From: Epiperipatus broadwayi
Taxonomy: Eukaryota > Onychophora > Udeonychophora > Euonychophora > Peripatidae
Reading direction: 5' to 3'
Assembly (NCBI GenBank): GCA_028023455.1
Contig: JAQFVV010000017.1
Coordinates: 62,001-126,000, forward strand
Length of the DNA stretch: 64,000 nt
Shown here: piece by piece, positions 47,963 to 58,092 of the stretch
Layout of the letters: the number at the start of each line of letters is the position of its first letter
How positions within the stretch are numbered: the first letter of the stretch is position 1
Notes under the pieces: model-generated
What the model was told of the DNA's origin: nothing
Seen by the model: the letters and a program-made list of their open reading frames with translations, nothing else
The model's database searches: none
Translations under genes and position numbers: made by a program

Positions 47963-49003
47963 TCATGTAGAGTCTGTGGGCCATACTAGTAGGCTCCATG
48001 TATTATTAAACAAAAATCTAGAGGACAGTATCTTATCCTTGTCTTGAAGAGCTTTGGGCTTATCGCAAAATATAGCATTGGGATCCGGTGTTGGTTGTGT
48101 GAACTTTGTCCTGCACCTTGTGTACCAAAAAGCATATGTCAGGAAGATTGATAACCTGATTACTGTAAAGTCTCCAGAGAAGAGACAACCCCTGATGTCC
48201 AGGATTTTATCCACTGCTATAATGCAGTGTTGAGCGATAATTCTTCAAATACTGTTATAGCCTGGACATATATTTAACAGATGATTAAAGGACTCCTCTC
48301 CTCTAGAACAGGCATGACAAATAGGGTCTATTTTATTTAGAAACTGCTTGTAGTATAAGAATGTATTAGTTGGCATGGAATCCATATTCACCTTGATCAG
48401 ATAATCCAAACGTTTGGGCTCCAGTAGCAGATATTTAAATATTGAGGTGATTTTATGATTGCTGCACCCTAGGTGAGCATAAATAACTGTATTAACAGGA
48501 TTCAGCAGGCAGTGTGCCTGCCAGATGTTGATTTTATTATTAAACTCTGTTATTGAGTGCCCGATGTATAGAGATTGTTGTTTAATAATGGTGTCAAGCC
48601 ATATGTGTTTACTGGGGGGAGGTCTGTCAGTAGGTATTACAGTCTCTATAATATTTGATAGAGGGTATTTTTTCCCCAGGTTTACTAAAAGTGAATGCCC
48701 TTTTTGGAAATTGATTGTCTGTATTGAATGGAGACCCATACTGTTCTGTTTCCTATGAAACTGAAGTCTACGGATGCTAATTGCAGTGGTCCGACCTCTC
48801 CATAAAAGCTGACCACAGAGCCTCTGAATCTGTAAGGTGAATGATTTGGTAACTGTCATTATTGGCAGGTAGTAATTTATGCTCGCCATAATCTTCATAT
48901 TAATAAGAGCAATCTTCCCTTGTAGAGACAGGTATGTCCTTGACAGTGACTGAACCACCTTAGTAGCATTGCTTATGATGGATTTTTGTAGGCAGACAGA
49001 CAT
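47963..49003 (-). CDS. LINE copy 3 ORF2 post-RT region and zinc finger
   Basis: The 252-residue frame 49003-48245 reads SLQGKIALINMKIMASINYY, LCGQLLWRGRTTAISIRRLQ, PTDRPPPSKHIWLD, then CHACSRGEESFNHLLNIC, an intact C-x2-C-x8-H-x4-C finger. A second frame 48214-47963 (after a stop) reads FLTYAFWYTRCRTKF, equivalent to ALWITRCQNTF in copy 1. The start is internal, since the RT lies upstream on the same strand across a frame break near 49003-49055. Confidence 0.8.
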
Positions 49004-49054
49004 AGCAGTCTGTGACTTGAAGATAGGAAACCCCAGAAAACACTGAGGTTCCGC

Positions 49055-50085
49055 TTAAAAATTGGATAGTATTTTACCAGTGTTGATGCACCAGGATGAT
49101 GACTTGTGAGGATTGATGGATAATTTATAATCTTTAGTATAATTGGTAATTATGTAATGAAGTGTCTTCAGATATTTATGGGATGGAAGAATCACAAGTA
49201 TGTCATCCATGTATGCAAAACCCTTGATGTTTTTCTTAAGCCGGGGCACATATATACCTGGAAGCTGATCTAGCTCTTTAATCAGAGGGTCAATGTACTT
49301 TATGAACAATAGACCACTCAATGGTGAACCTTGTGGTATGGATCTTGAAGGGCCAAATCCATCTGAATAATGTCCATATATGGAAATATGAATATGCCTA
49401 TTATTCAGGAGATTGTCAATATCTGAATTATCTGTTTTGATATGTCCAACTGAGATAGCAATTCAAAAAGAATGTTGACATCTACTGTATCAAAAGCATT
49501 GGACACATCCAGCTGGACTGCCACAGGCCGGGATTTTCTGTTAGATCTAATGTGATCAAGCAGAATTTTCACTTCACCAATTGCAGTCAGCGCCGATGAT
49601 CCCTTCCTTGCATATTGAGAGGCCAATATATCCTGTAGAATGGCATTCTGAATTTTTTCTTTTATTATACCCTCCATGACTTTGAACAAAATTGGTGTCA
49701 TCGATATTGGCCTGATACTGCTAAGAGAGGTAGGATCCCGGTTCTTTTTAATGAATGGAACCATGGCGATTGGATATAGGTTAGGAATTACTCTCCTTTC
49801 AATGGCGAGGTAGGTTAACATGTTTAATATAATCCTCACAGTAAAAAAAATTAAGTGAGTGAACACAAACTTCGGGATAGCATGAATCCCAGGATGAACA
49901 CTGTCAGGGAGACCCTGCAACCTACTGGTGATGTCTTGGAGTGTAATAACATGATCTGCCTCTCCGGTTGTGCCCACCCACTCCAAGGCAGGGTTTGTGC
50001 GGTGACCTAAGAGAAGATTTTGAAAGTGTTTCTCTATGTGTAAAATCATATTCGCACCAGTAAGGCTGCCACCATTGATGAGCAA
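49055..50085 (-). CDS. LINE copy 3 reverse transcriptase, two segments
   Basis: Segment 50085-49405 (226 residues) reads LYPIAMVPFIKK, IRPISMTPILFKVMEGI, ARKGSSALTAIGE and AVQLDVSNAFDTV (motif A intact). After a break of about 80 bases the segment 49321-49055 starts at the Met before SGLLFIKYIDPL and has GFAYMDDILVILPS, the YMDD box intact. Upstream of it, 'ccttgtggtatggat' encodes IPQGSPLSG. All RT catalytic aspartates survive; only frame breaks inactivate it. Confidence 0.88.
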
Positions 50086-51191
50086 TGAAGTAGGAATCTC
50101 CTGTTTCTTTCTGGCCCCCAGAGCCCACCTGAGATAGCCCTGGGTCCAGCAATGTTGAGCTGGCAGGTAATTCTTTGCATTTTTGTAGTTATTATCTCTG
50201 CTACTGCTGATTGTTTTGATCTGTATGAAGCTTTTAGCTCAAGTAAGTATTCAATGTTGTGATCCTGACAATTGAAGTTTTTAATTTTCCAATTCAGGCT
50301 GTCCAATTCACACATCAGTGTGGTTGTTCCCTTAAGCTTGAAGGTATATTGAGTAATCAGTGACTGAATAATGCCTATAAATGTAGTCCAGGCCTCGACC
50401 GGGTGTAGGTATATGAGGTTCACCTTGTGAAAAAGAATGTAGGCCTCTGAGAAGAATGCCTCAGTGGCATTGGTTTTAGTGAACATTCTGAGACTCTGGT
50501 TGACTTTAATTTGTTGAAAGTTGTTCAGCTCTATGGATGCCATAATCACAAAATGATCCGAAAAGGCTGTCGGTTGCAGTCTAGCCTCTATCCCATAGTG
50601 CAATTCGGCCGAGTAGAACATTAGATCAATGAGTGTGCGACTGTTTTTTGTATAGAATGAAAATGCATCAGGTGGAAAGAATCCCCTCCCATTGAGAAAT
50701 ACCTTGTTGAGTGGGGGTAAATATTTCTTTGTGAAGGATTCATAGGAAATGTTAAAGTCACCAAGCAGAATGGTAGGTGCATTATTATTATTAGTAATTA
50801 GGTTAATTGTGTGGACTATTTTCACCAGTGTTGCATGAACATTGGCGCTGTATATATAAATCACATTGAAAGTATTCAAGGAGATGGTAAACTCCAAGGC
50901 AATTAGGTTCTGATCTAGATAAATTGTTCTGAAGGAGGTTGGAGCCAGAAGATTATTTATTATTACCCCAACTCCTCCCCTAGCTGCATGACCTGTAGAT
51001 AAATGGGTGAATCCTATTTTACTAAGTTTTGATTTTATGAAGTAATTTGAGTTTAGGTGATATTTCGTTTCTCTTATGAACAACATATGTGGTGAGTTTT
51101 GCCTAAAGAAATGCCTGATGGCATTAATACAACCGAGGGAATTAATACCTCGGACATTGACAGCAGAGATTAAACATTTATTGTTATCCAT
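50046..51191 (-). CDS. LINE copy 3 APE-type endonuclease (intact motifs)
   Basis: A 381-residue frame starting MDNNKCLISAVNVRGINSLG, the probable true ORF2 start. Motifs: NVRGIN, FIRETKYHLN (catalytic Glu; SET in the other copies), GGVGVIINN, TILLGDFNISYESF, DAFSFYTKNSRTLIDL and PTAFSDHFVIMASIEL. The helical linker AVAEIITTKMQRI and AGPRAISGGLWG follow before a frameshift into the RT. This is the best preserved endonuclease of the family in the window. Confidence 0.9.
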   Translation of the reverse strand: MDNNKCLISAVNVRGINSLGCINAIRHFFRQNSPHMLFIRETKYHLNSNYFIKSKLSKIGFTHLSTGHAARGGVGVIINNLLAPTSFRTIYLDQNLIALEFTISLNTFNVIYIYSANVHATLVKIVHTINLITNNNNAPTILLGDFNISYESFTKKYLPPLNKVFLNGRGFFPPDAFSFYTKNSRTLIDLMFYSAELHYGIEARLQPTAFSDHFVIMASIELNNFQQIKVNQSLRMFTKTNATEAFFSEAYILFHKVNLIYLHPVEAWTTFIGIIQSLITQYTFKLKGTTTLMCELDSLNWKIKNFNCQDHNIEYLLELKASYRSKQSAVAEIITTKMQRITCQLNIAGPRAISGGLWGPERNRRFLLHCSSMVAALLVRI

Positions 51192-51227
51192 TGCAAGGTG
51201 GCCCGCTAGATTCCACCGCAGGCGGTT

Positions 51228-51825
51228 TCAATGAAGCATCAGCAGACTCTTTTTTTTATTAATTTCCTTGCGGATGTTTGGAGGGGTGTTTAAATCTGAA
51301 GTGGGGAGGTCCACAGGTAAACCATTGGGAGGATAACCAGTTAACAAATCAGATGGAAGATTAATCTTGCATTTCTTTTCTGTGGCTCCTTTATGATTAT
51401 TGTTTGTTGCATTTGATATAGTGGGTTTAGACTTTTGCCTCACTGGGAATGCCATCTCTTCTTCTTCTGAGCTAGGACTAGATACAACCCATGGTTTTCT
51501 TTTATGACTGGTGCTAGGAGTGATGAATCTCTCCATCTCATCTGCACACCAGGAAGCGGCAGAATCTACCGGTGTTTGGCAAGGATTGATATTTTCATTA
51601 GCCACAGCTATCAGTGTATCACTAGGACTTGGTGAGATGTTATATTTACCTTGGATGGAGTTAGGTTTAGGTATTTCTGTCTTTTTTTTTGTTTGGTTTG
51701 ATCATTGTCTATATTGTTTTCACCAGCTCTATTACTAGATGCTGTAACTGAGCTAAAGCCTAGGCCTTCATGTACACTCCTAGGGCCAGAATTGTGTGAA
51801 TCTTTTGGTTTTGATTCCAATGGCC
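51228..51825 (-). pseudogene. LINE copy 3 ORF1 C-terminal tail
   Basis: Frames 51605-51228 and 51820-51611 are low in complexity, rich in Ser, Asn and Lys. One has HKRKPWVVSSPSSEEEEMAF, an acidic-serine stretch like the tail of copy 1 ORF1. It follows the zinc-knuckle frame on the same strand and precedes ORF2 by about 40 bases. Confidence 0.5.
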
Positions 51826-51918
51826 TTTGATTACTGTTTTGGTGACTATAGTTATGCGATGTGTTATGTTTGTAATCCTGATTACTGTTAATTAAGGAGG
51901 GCTGATTCCTTTCATGTA

Positions 51919-53082
51919 TTAGGATACTTTTTTATTTGTATACTTTAAGTTGAGTTCATCCTGCTGTTCTACATTGTAGTGTTGTGCACTCGGTTGTTGT
52001 GAAGCATGTTGTACCTCCGGAACTGAATGTGAAGTCTGTTGTTGCCTACATCTGTGAGTGCGACCTTTTTTTTGACCACAAGATGTACATATATGATTCA
52101 AACACTCCTTAATCAGGTGTGTTCTTTGTCCATAGTAGAAGCACTGTGGCCTAACCCCTGAAAAAGATAATATCATGGGACAGCCTCTAGCTGACAACAC
52201 GGTTGGAATATCTGTTGGCACCATTCCCTTTTTTAGGAGCAGTCTAAATGTTGCTTTGTTTGAGAGAATGTTGTTAAATGTTTTGTCAATTGGAAGGTAG
52301 GTGAAACTTGTCACCTTGCCAAAGGGTTCCAATATCTCTTGTAAATAAGATTCATCTATTCCTGTAATGCAATCTTTTATTGACCCATTTAGAGTGGATG
52401 ATCTGTTTATATCTACAGTTACTATGATCTTATCATCCAATACTTTAAATTTGCTTTTAAAGTTATTCCTGCCAGCCCAGGTCTTGATTTCGACTGCTAT
52501 ATAGCGGTCATTCGGATGGGTAGAAATCCTACGAATTTCATTTGCAATATTTGCTCTTCTAATTAACTCAAATAAGGCATTCATTGGAAATTTAAACAGA
52601 GCACACTTTAGGTCCATTACCGCTAGTATAATGCTCTTATCATTGCTATAGTTAGCCAGTGATTTCAGAAGCATGTTTGGAATAGTCAGGTTAAAATTTG
52701 AGACAATAGTATCCATTTGCTCCACTGAAAGTTGATTTAGTGTAATATTGCTTTCAATTGGATCCACTTGAACCAGATCATCTTCATAGTGTGATTGTTG
52801 TTCTATCAACTCAAGAATGTCCATTCCCACAGTTTTTTGATTTGTATTGCTGCCTTGTTGATCAGTATTGTGACCTGCAGGAAGAAAGGGTTGGCCATTG
52901 CTAGAGTGGTTAACCGACCCAGATTGTGTCATTCCAGCCCGAGCTGCACTAGCATATGATATAGGAAGTGTGAAACATTTAGTTTCATCAGCAGGGTTAG
53001 TTTGTAGTTTAGTAAAATTTGCATTATTTGCTTGTGTGAGATTTAACAAATTATGATCAAGTTCATCTTGTTTTCCCATCAA
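51919..53082 (-). CDS. LINE copy 3 ORF1 core with zinc knuckles
   Basis: A 387-residue frame. The conserved block is IPNMLLKSLANYSNDKSIIL, CALFKFPMNALFELI, HPNDRYIAVEI, PFGKVTSFTYLPIDK and LSFSGVRPQCFYYGQRTH. The first knuckle reads CFYYGQRTHLIKEC, so its second Cys is Tyr. The second cluster, CTSCGQKKGRTHRC, is intact. Copies 1 and 2 align throughout. A Gln/Ser-rich tail follows. The Met used is only the first in frame; related sequence continues upstream. Confidence 0.82.
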   Translation of the reverse strand: MMGKQDELDHNLLNLTQANNANFTKLQTNPADETKCFTLPISYASAARAGMTQSGSVNHSSNGQPFLPAGHNTDQQGSNTNQKTVGMDILELIEQQSHYEDDLVQVDPIESNITLNQLSVEQMDTIVSNFNLTIPNMLLKSLANYSNDKSIILAVMDLKCALFKFPMNALFELIRRANIANEIRRISTHPNDRYIAVEIKTWAGRNNFKSKFKVLDDKIIVTVDINRSSTLNGSIKDCITGIDESYLQEILEPFGKVTSFTYLPIDKTFNNILSNKATFRLLLKKGMVPTDIPTVLSARGCPMILSFSGVRPQCFYYGQRTHLIKECLNHICTSCGQKKGRTHRCRQQQTSHSVPEVQHASQQPSAQHYNVEQQDELNLKYTNKKVS

Positions 53083-53165
53083 TAAGGTATGTTTTGAAGT
53101 GACAGGAGGGGAGACATTATTGTGACAAGTGCTGAGTGGTTGATGACCAGCTATGGAATGAGATT

Positions 53166-55171
53166 CTAACGGATATTCAAACGATTGTGTTTGTAAATTA
53201 TTTTTATTCTATTTGGATAGTGTATTTCTTTGAGCCACTCCACATTATTTCTAGTGCTGTTATGAAAAATTAAACTGGGAAATGATTCACTATCTATTTG
53301 ACTATGATTAGATAGTAATTTTGTGCTTGGATGCTTATCATCCAGGCTTAATGCAAGGGGATTTGTATATACAGTTTTATTAGCTTTTGGCCTATATGCA
53401 TTTATAATGTTCGTTTTGTCTTCTGATGTGGAAGAAAAACAGTCAGCATCATCGGCTAGCACCCTCTGTTCACCAGAAATGGGTTGATTTTGAGTTAGCT
53501 GGTATGTTAGTATATTTTGGGACAGGATTTTGGATGTTTGATTACTCAAACTGGGGTTAGATTTAGGTGTATTGTGCGACTCCTGGTTATTAAGTTTGGT
53601 TTTGCAGCCATTGGCAGTGCCATCCGCCTTCACCTGTACAATTGAGATATTCTCAGATATTGATGTATTAAGAATGGAATGTTTTTTTTTCCTTATTTCC
53701 TTTTTCCTTTTGATTAGATTCTGAATTATTCCTATTATGACCTGATTTATTGAGATTGTCCGATTTACAATCATTATCCTGACAGTTATGCTCATCGGTA
53801 GTCTTGTAATTGATATATAATGTTGGCGTAATTACATTGGTCTCTATTACGTTAGTCCCAGAGCACAAAATATCGGCACTATCGGAATTGAGATTTATAT
53901 TTCTTTCAACTCTGTCTTCTATTGTGAGTTCATTACTATTAATGGGGGTTGCCTCATCAGATAGAACTTTAGTTTTATTTTGTTTTGAAATATTAGGTGC
54001 TGTTTCATAATTGCTCTCACTGTTTTCAATTATTTCTATGATATGTTGTGTGTCTCTGCTATCGCTATTACATTTATTAAGAGCCTTAGACTTAAGCTTT
54101 ACGTTTGAATTTTATTCACACTGTTAATTCTATTGCTTCTATGTTTTGTCACTTCGACTGCAGCGCAAGTTATATCAAAGCATGGCGAGCAGTAATCTAA
54201 AGTGATGCAGTCATTAATCATTTCATTTGACTTTCCAGTGTCCATTTCTAGAGGTTTTTTATCAGTGTGTTGTTTTTTTTTATCAATACCATTATTATTA
54301 ATTTTGTAGCAGGTTTTTTTATTAGATTTTTTAAATAATCTAAGCGACTGTTGTTTCTTCTTCTTATGATTCGTTTTTTTATATTTGGTAAATGCGTTGG
54401 AGCTGCTGGCTGTATCATTGCTGACTTTCGCCGGAACGTCAGCCATGATAGGAACTAATTTATCTGTAAGTAAATCTTTGATTTCTTTAATTTTGGGGGA
54501 GTTTGAACAATTGTAACTTTTAATTAATTTCAGACATTTGTTATAGTTAATCTTAATATTACATGAGCTTCTCATGGAATGTATATCGAGACTATTTGTT
54601 TGCTCTTCTGCAACAGGTTCTGTTTTACCACAATCAAAATGCTCAGCGTTTTGTGCAGAGCCTAGGTTCATGTTATAGTGCAGGCTTGTGGTTATGTTCA
54701 TATTTACGTTATCTTGCAACTCGTTACTTTTATTTATTTTTCCTAAATTAGTTATATTAGACATATTTAAGGATTGTCCAAAAGACATATTTTGATTTTG
54801 ATTCAATAAATTTGGTGCTTCAGTAAGATTGCTACAGCTGGCTGTTTGTATTTCTGCATTAGGCGAACTTCCAATGAAGTCTCCGTTGCTAATGTCTACC
54901 ATTAGACCTTCGATAACATCTTCAAGAGGTTTTTTCTGTACGACATATTTTATAGTTTTATTATTTTTTTTTTTTATGAAAAAGAAACGGATCCTTTTTT
55001 TTTGGATCTTGTTAGAATACTCCAAGAACCTTTGTTAGATTTATTTTGTATTTTAATTTTCCCATAACTAGAATGATTTTGCTTTGTAATTTGGTCTATG
55101 TTAGCCGCTTTTATGCACGGACCAAATTTTACATTATAATTCGGATTGTGAGTAACCGAACTCACATCCAT
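53166..55171 (-). pseudogene. LINE copy 3 ORF1 N-terminal half, frame-broken
   Basis: Frames 55171-54974, 55025-54099, 53868-53668 and 53795-53166 tile one strand. The first starts MDVSSVTHNPNYNVKFGPCI, the best candidate for the ORF1 start. A homopolymer T run near 54962-54974 accounts for the first frame change (55171 frame into the 55025 frame). Composition is Lys/Asn/Ser-rich with a basic cluster KKTNHKKKKQQSLRLFKKSN. No known domain is seen. If joined, ORF1 would exceed 1,200 residues, unusually long for a LINE ORF1. Confidence 0.6.
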
Positions 55172-55341
55172 TTAGATAAAATATAAGAACCACTTACCTT
55201 AAACGATTTCAAGGCCTTTTTTCCGATGGTTATAAATTTAGGGAATCTTTAATAAAAAAAAACTTTTGGGAGCTCAGGAAGGTGCTTTCTACTCAGACTA
55301 TGGTAGGTGGCGTTTGAAATTTTATCGCTTGTATAAGCAAA

Positions 55342-55571
55342 AACTACAATGGCCTGTAATTATGAATGTTGGTAGGATAAATATATTATTATTTTAATAA
55401 ATTATTTTTATCAGATATTTAATTATTTTTTTATAATATAATATTATGCCGCCGTGTATTTGATATTTCACAAATTTTAAATAATTCGGCATAAAACACT
55501 CTGGTGAAAAAAATTTGAACTACAAGAAAAATTCAAATTTTGTCATGACCTGGCAAGTTCATGTTTACCGA
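55342..55571 (-). repeat. Right arm of the inverted repeat around LINE copy 3
   Basis: Reverse complement of the 47352-47592 arm, with blocks such as 'ctacaatgg', 'tatatttatcctaccaacat' (minus), 'gatatttcacaaattttaaa', 'cactctggtgaaaa' and 'ggcaagttcatgtttaccga'. The arms differ by scattered substitutions and small indels, so the host element is not very young. Confidence 0.85.
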
Positions 55572-55671
55572 TTTATTTACAGAAAACAAGCACATATATG
55601 AATATATATATATTTAAAAAAAAGAAAAATATTTTAAGATGATTGCATAATGGGTGTGGTCTATACTCCCC

Positions 55672-55778
55672 TTCCCACTTTAAGAGTAAAAAACTAATAA
55701 ATTAAGTACATACAAAAAACATATTCAAAAGAAAAATAATTCAAGATTTACAAGCATGTCTAATGTCTATTTCTTTGG
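55672..55778 (+). repeat. 107-bp duplication, copy 1
   Basis: Begins 'ttcccactttaagagtaaaa' and ends 'ctatttctttgg'. An identical second copy begins at 55779 and is split by the piggyBac-like element after its TTAA, resuming at 57998 and ending at 58092 (12 plus 95 bases). Confidence 0.92.
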
Positions 55779-55799
55779 TTCCCACTTTAATAACCCTTT

Positions 55800-56155
55800 G
55801 AGACCGAAAACCGCTTGTTTACGCATTAAAAAAAGTTTACAATTTCGACCGCAATAGCGTGCAAACCGTATACGTCACAGTTACGCTTTTTTTTTCTTTC
55901 TCTCCGCCATTTTTCTATCTTTTTGTACGTCTAAAAATTTTTTCTGTGCGATGAAAATTAGATTTTTTATAGCAATTTTTGTAAAGTACATTATTAAAAT
56001 TTTGTAATTTTTTTTATCTTTCTAGATTTTATCAACCGATAAAAAAAATATACGGAGAAAACAAGTATTTTCGCCGCTAAACGTAATTACGTTTATAACG
56101 AACTTTTCTGTTGATGTGTTTGATTTTGAGGTTTCGTATTCCCCATTACCTGTAA
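55800..56155 (+). promoter_or_regulatory. CpG-rich 5' region of the piggyBac-like element
   Basis: Contains many CpG pairs ('gaccgaaaaccgc', 'tttcgaccgcaatagcgtgc', 'gtatacgtcacagttacgc') in a window otherwise almost free of them. 'tacgtcac' includes a CRE-like TGACGTA in reverse complement. A strong splice-donor-like CCT/GTAAGT is at 56149-56156. It may hold the element's promoter and first exon; this is inference. Confidence 0.4.
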
Positions 56156-56259
56156 GTATTCAACATTCATCATCATCATCTCCCACTAATATATAATAAT
56201 TGCTTGTAATTCCTTTGGGTTATTTATTTTATTTTATTTACTGTTTTTATACATTTCAT

Positions 56260-57480
56260 TGTAGATAAGTTTTTATTCATTTTATAGCATACTTTGCTAT
56301 TATGGTTTGCTATATAATAATGCATAATTTAACTCACTCTTACCCTCATGATATTCCAATAATGTAGTAATTATTTTTTACATGCATAACTTAGAATTTA
56401 CTACGTTTTTATTCATTTCATTGTAGATAACTTTTTATTCATTTTATAGCATACTTTGCAGATAACTTTTTATTCATTTGATAGCATACTTTTCTATTAT
56501 GGTTTGCTATGTAATAATGCATAATTTAGCTCACTCTTACCCTCATGATATTCCAATAATGTAGTAATTATTTTTTACATGCATAACTTAGAATTTACTA
56601 CATTTTTATTCGTTTCATTATAGATAACTTTTTATTTATTTGATAGCATACTTTGCTATTATGGTTTGCTATGTAATAATGCATAATTTAGCTCACTCTT
56701 ACCCTCATGATATTCCAATAATGTAGTAATTATTTTTTACATGCATAACTTAGAATTTACTACGTTTTTATTCATTTCATTGTAGATAACTTTTTATTCA
56801 TTTTATAGCATACTTTGCAGATAACTTTTTATTCATTTGATAGCATACTTTGCTATTATGGTTTGCTATGTAATAATGCATAATTTAGCTCACTCTTACC
56901 CTCATGATATTCCAATAATGTAGTAATTATTTTTTACATGCATAACTTAGAATTTACTACATTTTTATTCGTTTCATTATAGATAACTTTTTATTTATTT
57001 GATAGCATACTTTGCTATTATGGTTTGCTATGTAATAATGCATAATTTAGCTCACTCTTACCCTCATGATATTCCAATAATGTAGTAATTATTTTTTACA
57101 TGCATAACTTAGAATTTACTACATTTTTATTCGTTTCATTATAGATAACTTTTTATTTATTTGATAGCATACTTTGCTATTATGGTTTGCTATGTAATAA
57201 TGCATAATTTAGCTCACTCTTACCCTCATGATATTCCAATAATGTAGTAATTATTTTTTACATGCATAACTTAGAATTTACTACGTTTTTATTCATTTCA
57301 TTGTAGATAACTTTTTATTCATTTTATAGCATACTTTGCAGATAACTTTTTATTTATTTGATAGCATACTTTGCTATTATGGTTTGCTATGTAATAATGC
57401 ATAATTTATCTCGCCCCACCCCTGATTTTTCAATAATATAGTCATTATTTTTTACCCCCATAACTTAGAATTTACTAAAG
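56260..57480. repeat. Higher-order satellite, 162- and 197-bp units
   Basis: The block 'catgcataacttagaattta' starts at 56381, 56578, 56740, 56937, 57099 and 57261, and decayed near 57455. Spacings are 197, 162, 197, 162, 162 and about 194-197. The 197-bp unit is the 162-bp unit plus a 35-bp internal duplication of 'gatagcatactttgc', 'agataactttttattcat'. Units share 'tcactcttaccctcatgata', 'ttccaataatgtagtaatta', 'ttatggtttgctatgtaata'. No dyad structure or spacer variety suggests CRISPR. Confidence 0.95.
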
Positions 57481-57533
57481 TTATTACTGTTATTTTTTTT
57501 TTGATCCTCACTAAAACCTTGCATTTCTAATAG

Positions 57534-57658
57534 ATATCCCGCATAGAGGGCCTAGAAAAACAACTGCTTGCAAAAATAGAACACATAGAGTGTCAAGCAG
57601 AAAAAAGAAATTGAAATGGTCACCTTTTGCCACATTACACCAACAATCTGTAACTCAG
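57534..57658 (+). other. Exon-like segment inside the piggyBac-like element
   Basis: Preceded by 'gcatttctaatag' (acceptor-like) and followed by GTAGGT (donor-like at 57659). One frame is open throughout (41 codons) and basic: HRGPRKTTACKNRTHRVSSR then KKKLKWSPFATLHQQ. Another frame, ISRIEGLEKQLLAKIEHIE, would be in phase with FDFEVSYSPLP ending at the donor 56151 but stops after 27 codons. It is either a leftover of a transposase gene or a captured host exon; I cannot tell which. Confidence 0.35.
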
Positions 57659-57997
57659 GTAGGTCATGTTATATATTATTTTTTTCTGCATTTTATGACG
57701 AATGTGATGAAGCTGTCTATGAAATTGTCATTTTAGGCTATATCTTTCAAAATTGAGAGTTTGTGAACCAATGTAAAAATAAAGATATATAAAATGTGAA
57801 AAATCTCCTTTCTTTAATTATTTTTTTGTGGTAATGACTATTTTATCAGCTTCATTACATTCTTTCATATTTGCACTTTCTAAAAATGTATATATATTTG
57901 TTATTTATTGTAATAAATTAGACATTTCATTTAAAATTGTATGTCCTGTAATTTTTTCTGTGACTTCAAAATGGCCGTTCAGGTCACAAGGGGTTAA

Positions 57998-58092
57998 GAG
58001 TAAAAAACTAATAAATTAAGTACATACAAAAAACATATTCAAAAGAAAAATAATTCAAGATTTACAAGCATGTCTAATGTCTATTTCTTTGG
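57998..58092 (+). repeat. 107-bp duplication, copy 2 (right part)
   Basis: Identical over 95 bases to 55684-55778. The left 12 bases of this copy ('ttcccactttaa') are at 55779-55790 on the other side of the insertion. Confidence 0.92.

Larger units (their letters stand above)
47593..55341 (-). mobile_element. LINE copy 3 (same family), longest copy
   Basis: Minus strand. ORF1 region 51228-55171, ORF2 endonuclease 50046-51191, RT 49055-50085, post-RT and C-terminal finger 47963-49003. Catalytic motifs of the endonuclease and RT are all present, but frameshifts and stops divide both ORFs. It lies exactly between the inverted arms 47352-47592 and 55342-55571, so it probably inserted near the centre of a palindromic element. 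The exact 5' and 3' ends are inferred. Confidence 0.88.
55791..57993. mobile_element. piggyBac-like element, non-autonomous, 2.2 kb
   Basis: Flanked by TTAA on both sides (55787-55790 and 57994-57997). The left end reads 'taaccctttgagaccgaaaa'. The right end in reverse complement reads 'ccccttgtgacctgaacggc'. After three extra bases on the left the ends match imperfectly (CCCTTTGAGACC versus CCCCTTGTGACC). TTAA targets and CCC-starting ends are characteristic of piggyBac. No transposase DDD core is seen; most of the element is a satellite. An exon-like piece remains at 57534-57658. Confidence 0.75.

Noticed and set aside
56260-57480. CRISPR-like regular repeats
   Set aside because: Units are contiguous with no unique spacers, are 162-197 bp long, and lie in animal DNA; it is a satellite.
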